In this document: one piece after another, positions 45,238 through 57,519 of the stretch
How positions within the stretch are numbered: position 1 is the stretch's first letter
Layout of the letters: the number at the start of each line of letters is the position of its first letter
From: Phragmites australis
Taxonomy: Eukaryota > Streptophyta > Magnoliopsida > Poales > Poaceae
NCBI RefSeq assembly: GCF_958298935.1
Contig: NC_084940.1
Span: forward strand, 18,657,146 to 18,721,145
DNA: 64,000 nucleotides
Direction of reading: 5' to 3'
The notes under the pieces: generated by a model
Seen by the model: the letters and a program-made list of their open reading frames with translations, nothing else
Database searches by the model: none
What the model was told of the DNA's origin: nothing
Program-made: the position numbers and the translations under genes

Positions 45238-47539
45238 TGAAAGTGCATCTAGCCTTTATGTATGGTTTTGGTAATTAATGACAATACCTATAGACTAACA
45301 ATGTTGTTGAGTTTATTAGTAAGTTGTTCCATAGGTGATGCATGTAGGAGACATATGCATCAAGATGAATGAGATCTTAGTGATGCTTATAAGAAGAAAG
45401 GAAAACTCATATAAGATTGACGATAAGTGTGAATGCTAAGTTATTTGTGAAGATTAAGTAACTAAAGGCATAACATTATCAATAGAGTTTTATGGACTAA
45501 CCTGTGTGTTTATGCTTAAGAGTGAATTGGAGTTAGAATACAAAGAAGGCATAAGTTGAATTGAAATCTAATATGCCAAGAGTGAAGAACAAGATTAGAC
45601 TCCATATATGATAAAGTGAATTTATTAAAAAATGTCAGATACAAAATAGTTTTCTATGGCAAGACGGTGAAGGGCAAGCAAGACTCGGCTGCGATAGACC
45701 ATTCGGTGGTAAAGGGCAAACAAATGGCTTGGTGCCGAAGGACCAAGGCGGTGGTGAAGAGCAAGTGAAGGGTTTGTGCTAATACCGTGCGAGACCATAG
45801 GAAGCTATGTGTGATTCGTATCAATAATATGAAGAATCAAGAAGAGATGGAGTGAAAAGATATAGAAGTTGGCAACCCTCAAGATTTGAAAGAAAGAAGT
45901 GGTTCTTGAAGGTATTAAAAGGCTCAAATTGGTTCAAATGAGTTTTACTTTTGAATGTAAATATAGGTATGACACACTATTAAGAGGGATGCAACATGAG
46001 CTATTTGTCATGTCTCAGTGCTCAAGAGTTTCTAACCAACCCAAAGTGAGAGTTCGCATTAGGAGTCCAATGCGAAAAGTGTGGAAGTGTACGAATTGGG
46101 TTTGGGAGTGTTCCCACTTTGATCCAATGTGTTTGAGATCATGAATTCAATTGGGATGTGTAGCCGTCTGAACAAGCTTTCTATAGAGTCCAAAATTGTC
46201 AAAATCGGACTTCGAGATCAAAAGTTATCGTCGTTTTCAGAGGGCCAGCTATGCTGAACTCAGATATTTCGGGCTGACCTGGATACTCCAGGTTGGCTGG
46301 AGTCTTCGGGTTTAGCTTCGAGCCGGGTGGTCTGTTAGGTCCTAAGTATTTTATCCGAATGTTCCAGGTTGATCCGAATACTCCAGGTTGCCAGAGTCTC
46401 TGGACTTTTCTCTGAACATGGGTGCTCGGTTAAGGTCTAAATGTTTTACGTGGAGGTTCCGGGTTGAACTTGGAGTATCCGGGTTAGGCCAAAAAAGCCT
46501 GTAACGGTTTGTTTTTGGTTAAAGGGTATAAATACCCCCTCACCTCACCCTTGTTCGCTGCTGCTTGGGCACAAAAGAAAAATATTCTAGAGCCAAAATA
46601 ACTTCTCCCCACTCCAAGTTAGTGTGAGATTAGAGAAGAAAAGTAAATTAGGTTGAGAGATTAAAATATTGTCTACAAATGAGCTAAATCCCATCTTGAA
46701 TAGTGAGTTTATTGGTAAGAAGTTCGTGAAACTTTTGTTACTCTTGAGGAGTCAATCCCCTAGGCGGCTAGGCATTGTGGACGAGCACTCAAGGTTATGG
46801 TGTGCCACAGAAAGTTTGTGAAGGCTTTAATTTCGCCTTCAGAAGGAAAGAAATCAAGAGTGGAAACTCAAGTTCAAGTGTGATCGAGCTTAGAGAGGAA
46901 AAGGGTTAAGAGAGACCTGGCTCAAGTGTGACCGAGCTTCTCAACAGAGATGTAGGAACCTCTAGTGAAGGTGTCCAAACTTAGGGAAATAAATCGTGTG
47001 TATTATCTGTTATTTCATTGTTTTTGAGTTCTTACTCAACATTTATGTATATTGCTCGATCTACATGCTCATGTGAAATTGATTGTAGGTTTTCCATGGA
47101 TCTACTTACAATCATCATTTGGAACACACGACTATATTTGGTTTGAGCTAGAATTCCTTAGGTGCCCTTTAATTTCAGTTTTGAGTTCATTCTCTGCTGA
47201 ATCCGAAGGTTTTGGATTTAACCTAGAAGCTTCTGTATAATCAGATTTGAACCTGGACACTCCGGATTGAGCCTGGAACCTATGGTAAATAGTATTTTTA
47301 GGATTTTAAACTAGAATTTTTTTTGCATATCTTTTGCTAGTTTTGAATAGTCTTTGTCACCCTAGGATTGTAACGTTTACACTTATTTAGGTTGTACACT
47401 AGTTGAGTTTAGCATATTTAGTATTTTCACTTGTAAAAAATCTGTTAGTTTATTTTAGCTGCACGTTTAGGCTAATGGTAAATTAGATTTTTAAAAAAAA
47501 CCTATTCACCCACCTCTAGATAATATCATTGTCCTTTCA
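45238..47539 (+). repeat. 3' LTR of the gag-only element (2302 bp)
   Basis: It starts TGAAAGTGCATCTAGCC and ends TTGTCCTTTCA. A TATA box, TATAAATA, lies at 46528-46535 within the segment that the 5' LTR has lost. The R/U5 side carries TTGTTACTCTTG and CTAGGCGGCTA(G/C)GCAT words, present in both LTRs. Confidence 0.88.
46528..46535 (+). promoter_or_regulatory. LTR TATA box (3' LTR only)
   Basis: TATAAATA in the context GGGTATAAATACCCCC, about 70 bp before a region that looks like the transcribed leader. The 5' LTR has no counterpart because of the deletion. Confidence 0.7.
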
Positions 47540-47632
47540 CAATGGTCCGCTGAAATCATATTAAGTTGATTGCACATGTGTGACCTTCTTTTGCAGTTTT
47601 ATTTTTTGCTATATGAGAAAACAATCAACTCA

Positions 47633-47634
<2 letters not shown>

Positions 47635-47680
<46 letters not shown>
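47635..47680. repeat. (AT)n microsatellite
   Basis: About 22 perfect AT dinucleotides just right of the gag-only element. Confidence 0.95.
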
Positions 47681-47683
<3 letters not shown>

Positions 47684-47689
47684 AATCGT

Positions 47690-48470
47690 GGCACGTCAAT
47701 ACTGATTGGTTCTCTCTATATAACCTATCAGCCGCCGCTGCCACAATAGAATACAGCACATTAGGGTTTTGCCTCTCTCTTTCTGTGCTACCACAGGTAG
47801 ACTATTCTGTCTGGTTGCGCTAGCGTGCATTAGTTATCAAGAGAGTAGGTCTTTGGAATCGTACTTGAGATTCTGCATCGAGAGAGGACGAATAAGGCTT
47901 TTGGGAAGCGTTTCACGTGACTGCTCGTGATCTTTCTCGTTACCATCAACTGCTCGTGTGTTTTTCTTCTTGTTCATTATCGTCTTTTGCATCGTCATCA
48001 TGGGGGCTTCGACATCTCTCGCTGTCGATCGGTATGTTCGTTTTGATTAATCTTCTTTTACTTTTGCTGAACAGTACCGTTCATGTTATAAAATATGTTA
48101 AATATGTCTAATTTATGCTCTAGTTTTGTAATAATGATGGTATACCAGTTCTGTTCATAATTTATTTAGGAATTAAATTAAACTAAAAATATACTATTTT
48201 TTTCCAACATGTACCAACGAATTCAATCCTAGCGATGGGTAATACCCAAAAGTAGCACGAGCATGAGCCATTGTCTTTTGCGCGCTCATCCTTTCAAAAA
48301 TTTGGACTTTAAGGTTGCGTAGTTTTACTCAAAATGAAGGACAGCGGAGCTCCACTTGCACGGACAATGTGCCTTCAGCTCCTTCTGTCGTTTGTAGTTT
48401 GTACCGGTTCCGAGTTCGAGCCCCAACCGAATAGTTTGTTCCTTATGGTTCCCCGTAGTGCTGGTTAAGT
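47690..48470 (+). other. Possible LTR/leader remnant with TATA box, otherwise unassigned
   Basis: CTCTCTATATAACC (about 47711-47724) is followed by a leader-like sequence with TTAGGGTTTTGCCTC and a short frame starting MGASTSLAVDR near 47999. The layout resembles the end of an LTR and the start of a retrotransposon or gene leader, but no partner LTR, primer site or domain was found. Confidence 0.3.
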
Positions 48471-48915
48471 GGATCTGACGGGCCGATTCGGCATGGGTAT
48501 GTCTAGCACAGTCTATCAGCTCTAGCTACATAACCGAGTCGTGTCGTGCCAGTCCGTATGCTAGAGGCTCAGCTCACGGTACGCCCCGTGAGGCATCGTG
48601 CCATGTCGGGTCAACCCGAACACGACTAAGGCATGGCCGATTGATGGGCATGACGAGGCAGTAGTAGGACACGTGCTACAGGGCAGGGTAACTACTGGAT
48701 AGGGTCATGCCTAACCGTGCCATACTCGGGTCGAGCCATGCCTATGCCGTCCTGGCTTACCCAAGTCGGATCGTGCCGGTACGTCGTGCTGAGGCCTCGG
48801 CCCAAGCATGGCCAGGTTTAGCATGTCATGTCAGTCTAGCCTGTTTACTGTTGTGTCGTGCTCGAGTCGGGTGAGGCAAAATCCTCCTGCCTCATGATGG
48901 CCCAATTGGTCTGAC
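48470..48915. repeat. Dispersed-motif repeat rich in TCGTGCC/GGCATG words
   Basis: Within an AT-rich region this GC-richer block repeats short words such as TCGTGCC, GTCGGGT and GCATGGC in both orientations. It looks like a non-autonomous transposon fragment; no clear ends were found. Confidence 0.4.
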
Positions 48916-49150
48916 CCATTTGACCATCACTAGTTCCCTGTCATAATAGCAGTGCAATAACTCCTTTAGCTTTCAAGAATCCGCGAGAGAACATCGGATT
49001 ATTGTATTATTGAAAGAGATTAATATTAACAAAAGAGGTCTAGTACTCTCTTCATTAAAAAATACTAGACATATATTGTTTTAGCTCGGTCTTCAAAATT
49101 AGACTTTAACTATTATTTTATCACAAAACATATCGTTTATATCAATAAAA

Positions 49151-49656
49151 CCAATACAGTGTGAAAGAGTTTTAAAATATAAATCTAGTTGTATAGTTTT
49201 TATACACTAAACGTACCTATAATTTGATTAATTGTTGATCAAAATATATAAAATTTGATTTTTTTAAAAATAAAATATGACTTGTATTTTTGAACGGATA
49301 TTATTCGCCAATTACACAACATAGAACTAAAAAATCAAAAACAAAATTACAAGCAAACAAAGATCATCTCAGAACATATGAAACAAATTCTATAAGATCC
49401 TAACCAATATAGTGTGAAAGAGTTTTAAAATATAAATCTAGTTGTATAGTTTTTATACACTAAATGTACTTATAATTTGATTAATTGTTAATCAAAATAT
49501 ATAAAATTTGATTTTTTTAAAATAAAATATGACTTGTATTTTTGAACGGATATTATTCGCCAATTACACAACATAGAACTAAAAAATCAAAAACAAAATC
49601 ACAAGCAAATAAAGATCATCACAGAACATATGAAACAAATTCTATAAGATCCTATC
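49151..49656. repeat. Near-perfect tandem duplication, 2 x ~253 bp
   Basis: Copy 1 (49151-49403) and copy 2 (49404-49656) both begin CCAATA(C/T)AGTGTGAAAGAG and end TATAAGATCCTA. By eye they differ at about ten positions plus one indel in a T/A run. It ends about 40 bp from the kelch pseudogene's 3' edge. Confidence 0.92.
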
Positions 49657-49691
49657 CTATGAAAAACTCTTTTATATGTGATAACATGTAT

Positions 49692-51525
49692 CTACTCTCT
49701 TCTCTTCAGTTTAATTATTAAATCACGTGATAAATAATATGAATAAAAATTTACGAGAGTCTTTATAAATAATTTCCTATAAATTTGCTCATACGAACAC
49801 AAGCCCTGCAAACCAAACATAGCTGCCTCAAGAGCGGCGGCGAAGAAGTAGATGTCGTCGAGCCGGTCGTTCGTCGGCGAGTTGCCGCCGTACAACAGCA
49901 GTCCCCGCCGGCCGTCCATCTCCCCCGCCGAGAACGCGCACCAGCCCCGAGGCCGCGGGTGGTGCTTAGACTCCGAGGAGTCGTCCAGCCGTGCCCACGC
50001 GCTGGTTTCCGTGTCCAGCGCGAACGCCTCGGCCGAAAACTTGCCGGCGCCGAGGTGGCCGAGGTCGCTGGGGTCCACCTCGCCGCCGAACACCACCATG
50101 TGCCTCCCGATCCCTGTGGCGCAGAACACGCTCCGGGGGCTCGGCTTGTCGCCTGCGGTCTCGACCGCGGCCCACTGGCCCGTGGCCGGGTCGTAGCAGT
50201 GCACGTCGTCGAGCTCCCTCCTCCCCCCCCCCCCCCCCGAAGCCGTACACCACCCACACCTTCCCGCCGGCAACGGCTAGCCTGGGCCCGCCGCGGGGCC
50301 GGCACGCCTCCCCCGGCGAAGGCAGCTCTTCCCACTGCCCGCCCGCGGCGTCGTAGGCCCACAGGTCGTTCAGCCGGCCGGCGTCGCCGCATCCGCCGAA
50401 GACGTACACCCGGCCACCGCCCTCTGCGTCAGACACCATGGAGTGCTAGCTCCGGTGCGGCGGGCCCTCGGCACCGGAAGACAGCAGCGACCACGCGCTG
50501 GTCGCCGTGTCGAAGACGTAAAGCTCGTTGAGCTCCTTGTGTTCCTGGTCGCGGCCGCCGAACATGAAGACCGTGCCGCCGACGGCTGCCATGGTCAGGC
50601 CAACGCGCGGCGGGGGCACGGCGCCCGTGGCGTCGAGGGCCTACCAGGTCTGGGTCTTGAGGTCTAAGGCGTACATCGTGTTGTCCACGGTAACGCGCGG
50701 TTTGAACTCGCCGCCGAACGCGTAGACCGTGTCACCGACGAGCGTGATGGCGTGGGAGCTTCTTGCTCCTGGGCCGGCTCCTTTCTGCTCTAGCTGGGTG
50801 ATTCATTAGCAGAGTTAGTTAGAAGAGGAGACTAATTCAGTCTCATATTATCTGAAATTGCAAAATCCTTCAGCTCTTGAGATTTGACAGAGATGATAAC
50901 TCAAGAATTCTTAAAGCCTAATTCTCTTCAACGGACATTTGGATACAAAGGCTCATGAGTCATGATTCAGTAAAATTCCTGGAACTTTTTCCTAAAGGTT
51001 TCTAAAGCAAATGTTTCCTGACACAGGTGAAAAGGAAGAAGTGACCGACACATTCTTCTCGGATGTTACTTCAGCAAATTCACCACCAATTAACCATGAA
51101 AAACCTTTTATCAACTTTCAGGAGTTCATTCTCAAAAAAAAAAAAAAAAAGGGAAAAAAGAAAGAAAATTCAGGATTTCCGGATCCTTCTTGTTTGGGGA
51201 ATCTCCATGAACAATCTTCCCTGTCAACATGCCTTGGCATCAGGAAGATTGAGTCAAGAAAGGATTCCCCTCTTGAAATCTATCAAATCCATAGTCACCA
51301 CCACCCTGTCAACACTGACCACTCCACTTCAAATGACCTTGTAACAAAAAACCACACCAATTATTTTGTCAAACTTTCCCCCCAAATCAAAACCAAATCT
51401 AAATCTGATTGAAATTTCAGGAACATCTCAGGATGGTAGGAGGGCAAGAAGGTTGCACATGCATTAAAACGGGAAGGTAGCTAGGAAAGGGGAGACTCAC
51501 ACACCTCCACCCAGGTGCCAGCCAT
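49692..51525 (-). pseudogene. Kelch-repeat protein (nitrile-specifier-like) pseudogene
   Basis: Exon 1 (51525-51505) encodes MAGTWVE and ends at a GTGTGTGAG donor. After a 711-bp intron, exon 2 starts at 50793 in phase 0 with [16 protein letters not shown]. Kelch motifs follow (VYAFGGE, VFMFGGRDQEHKELNELYVFD, VYVFGGCGDAGRLNDLWAYD, WVVYGFGG, VVFGGEVDPSDLGHLGAGKFSAEAFALD, LLYGGN). The frame is damaged by TAG at 50641-50643 (where a Trp is expected), TAG at 50446-50448 (where a Tyr is expected in RS-stop-HSM) and a shift at a 16-C homopolymer, 50223-50238. After IYFF the tail runs 40 residues with no kelch character, so the normal stop was probably lost. Homologues of about 325 residues in plants are annotated as NSP-like; grasses lack glucosinolates, so their substrate is unknown. 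Confidence 0.87.
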
Positions 51526-52523
51526 TGCTACCCACAATGCGGAGTTCTGCTTCCTCTGCTCTGCTGCCTCTCTGATTGCTGCTTGGTCTGACCAAGTGTT
51601 GGTTGGGGTACCTTGGAGTCACTTGAGGGCTTGATGCGCATGGTGGCATCATCACCTTTCCTTTTCCCGAATGGCGTCATCACTTCCCGGACCAATCTAA
51701 CTACAGGTTTCGGAAAGAATTAATATTATGCCACTTTCCTTTTTCTTTTTGAAGTAGCCACTTGGTATTTGGTATTTTTGTTGGCAGCAATCCAGTGGAC
51801 ACTGACATTAGTAAAGTGTTAATCAATAATTTGAGGATGCATGGAAAGTTTGTTTGAGCTAGACAATGGCAACTAAAGTCACTCATGAGCCGCGGTGTTT
51901 TTGTCCACAGTTGTCTAGCTAAGTTGCTTTGGGATCCACATGAAACAGAAAAAAGCACAGAAGAAAAAAAACTCTAAATTTCTTTTTGAAACAAACGGGT
52001 ATCCAACCTGCTCAATGTCAATGGGAATACTTGAACCGGCTCAATGGAAATATGTGATGCCAAGAGGTTTCTCAAGCCTCCTTTACAAGTGCTGAAAACT
52101 TGAACCCATTCCTTCGTTCAAATATCAAATGCATATAACTAGTAAGGAATTAGGGAGTCAAATTCAATTTTCAAATACATAGACATATTTGAATAAATTT
52201 GGTTACTCGGCAATATATCTGAAACACAAATGATGTGGAATAATGGAGGAGATGATCATAGTTAAGAGGGTTTCTAGTCAAATGCTTCCTGGTCCAAAAT
52301 CAGGGTTTGATTCTCTTCAAGATGTGCTTTTTTAAAGGACATCAAGCTGTGGATGACGAATTATTTGTATGGATATTTAACTATTATTTTTTTTATACAA
52401 AAACTGTAACAGGTAACTTGTGAACCTTAAGAGCACTACATCCACTCCAGAAATAGTAAAGTAAAAAGTATTCATGTACAAAGCTTCCAGTCGAGATTGC
52501 CCATTATTCAAAAGAACAAAGGT
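51526..52523. other. Upstream flank of the kelch pseudogene, nothing recognised
   Basis: Ordinary AT-rich intergenic sequence. No TATA box could be assigned with confidence. No transposon ends were seen before the LTR at 52529. Confidence 0.5.
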
Positions 52524-52528
52524 AAAAT

Positions 52529-55500
52529 TGTCACACCCGATTTTAACGGCCAAAACCAGATACAGCTTATGTGTGTCCAGGATGTTCAACACACATAAGG
52601 ACGTCACAGGTGAAGTAACAAAAGCAATATTTTTATTAAATAACGTTAAACTCTTACAACAATTGATATATATTGTCTTCTATGAAGATATCTGCAGCGG
52701 AACAGAAGCACTGGTGCCCAACAACACCGCAGGCAACTGATCGGGAGACACGCGCCTAGAACGTCACAACCTCGTCTTGATAGTCTTCAACATCTTCACT
52801 CACTGAGCAGCAGCATACATATCGCACGGTATAGGGAAAATAGCAAGTGTGAGCACATAGAGTACTCAGCAAGTGGGCGAAAGTAATGATATGCAGGCTT
52901 GTATCAAGAATAGGCTAACAAATGGTATTTTTGCGTAAATGCGAGTAATGAAAACATTTTTGGACTCAAAAGCATTAAGAAGTTATTAAATGAATGTAAC
53001 TCATACAGTCCAACACGCAGCATACAAGGCTCCCCACCTTGTACACCATAACCGTCTAGTACTCCCTGTACTATAACCAAAACTACAACCATCTAGTACT
53101 CCTTGTACCAGAACCATAACCACAACCAACTCATAACTACAACCCACTAATCATGTGAGAATCTAAGTCTCTCATATCCTTGAGCATGGCTGTTATAACA
53201 GTTTTACACTCTGCAGAGGTTGTCCAGCTTTCCCCACGAGTCAGTGAATTCCATGTTACCGTGTTCGCGAAACACTTAACACACGTCAGTGGTGTGCCGC
53301 CAAGAATCACTGTATGACACTTTCCACTAACCAGAGACTAATCCAGTGCATGTCTGCCCACTAGGTTTCACCGCCAGGCTTTACGCAAGCAACAGCTCCT
53401 ACCCAGAAGCCCCCTTTTGTGCTGACCCAACGCACACTGGACAGACTCTAATCAGTATGTCACACTTTACCCATATCAGCCTCGTGGTTGGTACGTTACT
53501 CCTTGGGTTGTCGCTCCACGAACCGGTCCTTACTTAGGTTACTTGAGCAAACACTAATCCAACATCATAACCATGACAACCATCAAAACCACTTTGCTCA
53601 AGGCCTAAGGTTCCATGTTGCTAGACCATTAAAACATTAACGACTATTGTCGCATATGTTCATTAGTCAAGATTATGACACTTCTCAACATCCCAAAAGC
53701 ATGGCTAAGCAATCTACCCACAAAGACACCTAACCATAAACCATCTAGGTTCCAAGGGATGATAAGGAAAAATCTAGAAAAAACTCTAACATAGGTGACT
53801 ACCCATCATATTGACACTGCATGCAATTTTATAAAATAAAACAATTAAAAATATAGGTTCAATATGATCAAGGACACTTGCCTTTTAACAAAGGTTCTCA
53901 GTGTTGTCGAAATCTTGGTCTTGAAGTCCCTCGAACTGCTCTGGAACGTTATCGACTAATCGTGAGAACTACCGACAAACAACACAAAGGAAAACACTAA
54001 GAACAACATACCAAACATCGGCAAAATACTTTTAAAAACACTATGGTTGGATAGGGATAATTTTAGAAATGTTTAGACGCAAGGATCGTCTAAATTGGAG
54101 TTAAGATGAAAAGAGAATAGCTTTCGAGAGATGGATTAGACTAAAAAGAAAATGCTAATTTACCGGAACTATCTTCCTATGGGAAAGGCATTATTGCGCA
54201 ATCACTGTGTCAGGCTTGACAACATCATTGCGCAAGATTCAAGAAATTTAGGGCAGACTAGACTTCACTGACTAGTCTAAGGAGAATGATATGGCGCTGA
54301 CTTAGCATGCTATGCAAGTAACATCTTGGATTAAAGAGGGGATACACTGATATCTAATATCGACCACCTATGCTGGATCAAAAAGGCCGAAGGTTGCGCT
54401 TCTAGGATAAGGATACTATTGGTCATTCTATGTAGCGGTGGTGGTTCGGGTTTCGTCGGAGATGGCGATCGGGCATGTGGCCACAAACATCGATGTCGGC
54501 TTCAGTGGTGTTTCAGTGAAACGAGGGAAGCATGGCGTAGAACGCGGAAAGACTAACTCAGCGGTATGGTCGGTTTTGGAAGGGGTCATCTGAGGTAGCG
54601 GCAAAACAGCGATGACTGCTTCTAGGTTTGGTGGTGACCGCGAACATATGCAGGAACGAAGACGCTCGCGTTCCAGGAGATTGGCTATGAATTTTGAGGA
54701 ACCGTTTGAACAAGGATGTTCATATAACACGGGAACACAATGCTATGGCATAGATTTTGGTAGATCATCCACTGAGAGGAAGAACGATCAGCACAGATGA
54801 AACGGTTGATGGCTGCGACATGCTGTGGTTGGCAATGGCATCTTGGTTGTGTCGCTGCACAAACGGGGATGGGCTCCTAGGGTAACATAGAAGACTCCAT
54901 GGGACACGCCATGACGTGGTTGGTGCATCCATATGGCTTTCGGATTGATAGGGAACGCGAATGCAAATCCGATGCGCGTGCAGAACACGTGCAGAAACCG
55001 GACAGCGGGTATGTCAACCTTGATTTCGATAGTTTGGCTAATCTACTGGCCAAACCGATTGGTGAGAGCGTGGGAAACATCATGGGGCATGCACCGGTGA
55101 AAGGGCTTGGTGATTTGACCTCTGGTTGATCGGGAACATCGATGCCAATCAGCTACAGCGTGGCTGTTTCGCAGCTGTCCACGACGGTGATGACCATAGC
55201 GGCATAGATCGGGCTTTGATCGGGGCTAGGGCTTTACTAGGGACTTAGTATGATGCTAAAATAGTAGTAAGGGAGGAGAAGAAGAGGTCATCACCTTGCT
55301 TTGATGGTGGAAGAAGAAGGATTCGCGGAGAAGACGACGTAGCGCATCACGGGCGGCGGCGGCGGCGGCTCCGGTGAACGGCGGCGCTCCGGCGACTCAC
55401 GGACAGAGCAGCAGCGACTTCTAGGGCTTGGGGGCGTGGAATAGAGGTAGGAGAGGGCGTGCAACTCATATATATAGGGCTAATGGCGGCTGGATGAGGT

Positions 55501-56562
55501 AGAGTCCAAACCGAACACGATTCGGATTCGAGTCCGAGTCGGTTACGATTTCCTTTTTCGCAGCTCTATATTGCGATGATGATATCTCCATCGTCCGGAC
55601 TCCAAATTGGACGTTTCTTGATTCTAAATTGTAGTACTCGAAAAGATCTACAACTTTGGTAGTCATTAGAACTTCTGAAAACATCATCTTGATTTCCAAA
55701 AATGCGCCACAAGATAAACTATTTGAACTCGGACTTCTCTGCTCAGCACTGATTTCGGGGGCCATAACTCCCAGCTCCATTGTCGAAAAGGTGACTTCCA
55801 TAGGTTCAAATCGAAGCTCTCGACGTGACCTACAACTTTGGTATTGTCAAGATTTGCATTTGAGACCGTTTTGAACTCCGAAACTTCATGAGAAGATGAG
55901 GCTGTCTAGGACTCCGCGAAAATTTACAAATTTCGTGGATCTTTTGTTGGGCCATCTAGAAGACTTGGCTAAGGGTTTGGACTTGAGCAAGATTGAGCCT
56001 AAAGACACTTTAGGTATATCTAGGGTTTAGAAAAGAAACTTTTGCAGAGAAATTTGAATAGGATTTGAATTTGAATTGAGTTTGGAGTGAATTTGAGAGG
56101 AACGAAAAAGATGAGGTTGAACAAGAATAGGAGTAGATAAGGAATTTGAATTTAGATTTTGGTAGGATTTTGAGAAAGAGAAGAGATTGACTTTAAACAA
56201 GAATTTGGATAATATTTGAATTGACCTGAAGAAGGATCAGATATGATCAAGGATTGAATAGATGATGAATTCAAAGATTTTGAATTCCAACCATTAAGAT
56301 CCTTAACTTATTCACTACTGAGTTTTGTAAAAACCTTTTCAAAATTTTTTTCACTCAAAACACCAAAGAGAAAGAAAAGGAAAAAGAACTCTAATGCATT
56401 TACCTGGCTTCAAGCAAAACTCAGCATGCAATGCACAAAATAATAACCTATATTGATTGATTGATTAAGAAAATAGGTTTTAAACCTATACTACTAGTGA
56501 AGCTATTCAATACTCTTGAAAATTTTTAGAAATTTGAGAAATCTGAAAATCAGAGTGTTACA
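52529..56562 (-). repeat. 4.03-kb solo LTR (same family as 10067-12187)
   Basis: Plus-strand ends are TGTCACACCCGATTTTAA and CAGAGTGTTACA; flanks are AAAAT (52524-52528) and AAAAC (56563-56567), a 5-bp duplication with one mismatch. On the minus strand a TATA box (CCCTATATATATG, about 55466-55478) is followed by a leader with a GC-rich stretch (55340-55440). No gag/pol motif and no second LTR are present. Open frames inside (e.g. 54428-55129) have no recognisable domain. The inverted similarity to 10067-12187, including the shared terminus GTGTGACA, supports one family. Confidence 0.8.
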
Positions 56563-56567
56563 AAAAC

Positions 56568-57332
56568 TCTTCAGAATTTAGGTTAATATTTGGGGGCAAG
56601 CACAAAAATCTCTAAAGTTGAAATATTGACTTCTCTGTATTATGGAGACAAAGATCCTTTGCAGCGTTTTTTCTATTTAAAAAAGGTACCCATGACAAAT
56701 TGTGAATTGCTTGAATTGAATGTAAAGAAATGAGATCTGGGGGCACTCATGCAATTATACTGCAGATGAGCTGGGCTGAATGTCCATCTGCAAAAAAACA
56801 GCCCGAACTCAAGTCAAGCCGTCTTGTTTGTCGCATACGGGTACGTTCTGTAATTATTGGCAGGTGCTACCCAAGGGCATATAAATTTATCAATCCACAG
56901 CTTTTGATATATTAGAATAATATCAAGAGATGAGAACGATGATGAATGAACAAAGACAAAGGACAATATAAAAAGTCATAATTAATATATCATTATCAGT
57001 TCTTTTGGATGTTTTGGTGGAGAGATTACACCATGCTGAGCTGTGCACACATTGTTTTCGTTACAACCTGAGTAAGTCTTACCAGGAATTAAATATAGGA
57101 GGGATCAATTAGATATAAAGTGGATCAATTAGATTAGAAATTAGATTGAACTGTAGTTAACACATGCTGATTAACACTTTATTAGCTAGATGGTAGTGTC
57201 GTTGGGATGCCAACCCCCTTCAGCCATACTGTGGCTTCGCCACTAGTGAGTGGATTATTACTTCGTTAGGATATATGTATGAAAAATCATTTAGATACTA
57301 CAAGCTTTTAAACCACAGCTGTTTACAATATG
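56568..57332. other. Intergenic sequence, nothing recognised
   Basis: AT-rich sequence with no conserved frame or clear repeat end. Confidence 0.5.
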
Positions 57333-57335
57333 TAA

Positions 57336-57464
57336 GAGCAGCTCTAGCGTATGGCAAAATCGAACTATGCCCACCACAAACGGAGCACTACACACTGCAG
57401 CAACCGAACGTTGGTGTCAGAATCAGAAATCGAGCTCCAAATTCGGTTCGAACCGAGACTGCTC
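57336..57464. mobile_element. Tourist-like MITE (129 bp)
   Basis: It starts GAGCAGCTCTAGC and ends GAGACTGCTC (minus strand GAGCAGTCTC). TAA flanks both sides (57333-57335, 57465-57467), the target site typical of PIF/Harbinger-derived Tourist MITEs. There is no coding capacity. Confidence 0.68.
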
Positions 57465-57519
57465 TAACGAATAAAAAGGTCAGATGTGTCAGGGCGTAGG
57501 AGAGAGAGGTGAGAGGAAA

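Larger units (their letters stand above)
33571..47539 (+). mobile_element. Non-autonomous LTR retrotransposon with gag-like gene only (TR-GAG-like), 14.0 kb including a nested solo LTR
   Basis: It has two direct LTRs, a tRNA-Met primer site three bases after the 5' LTR, broken gag-like coding sequence, a long AT-rich interior and a purine-rich tract before the 3' LTR. No protease, integrase, RT or RNase H motif was found anywhere in the interior. Gag resembles Copia-type (UBN2/DUF4219-like) proteins with CCHC knuckles. Removing the 3.03-kb nested LTR leaves about 10.9 kb. Flanks (GTGAA on the left, CAATG on the right) do not show a clean target duplication, so an edge may have been altered. 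Confidence 0.85.

Noticed and set aside
33571..47539. Two independent solo LTRs rather than one element
   Set aside because: The left copy is followed by a primer-binding site and gag, and the right copy is preceded by a purine tract, all in the same orientation, so they are the two LTRs of one element.
49763..50531. Long plus- and minus-strand Arg-rich frames over the kelch gene
   Set aside because: They are shadow frames of the GC-rich kelch coding sequence.
54428..55129. Possible small genes on both strands
   Set aside because: They lie inside the 4-kb solo LTR and show no recognisable domain or splice structure.
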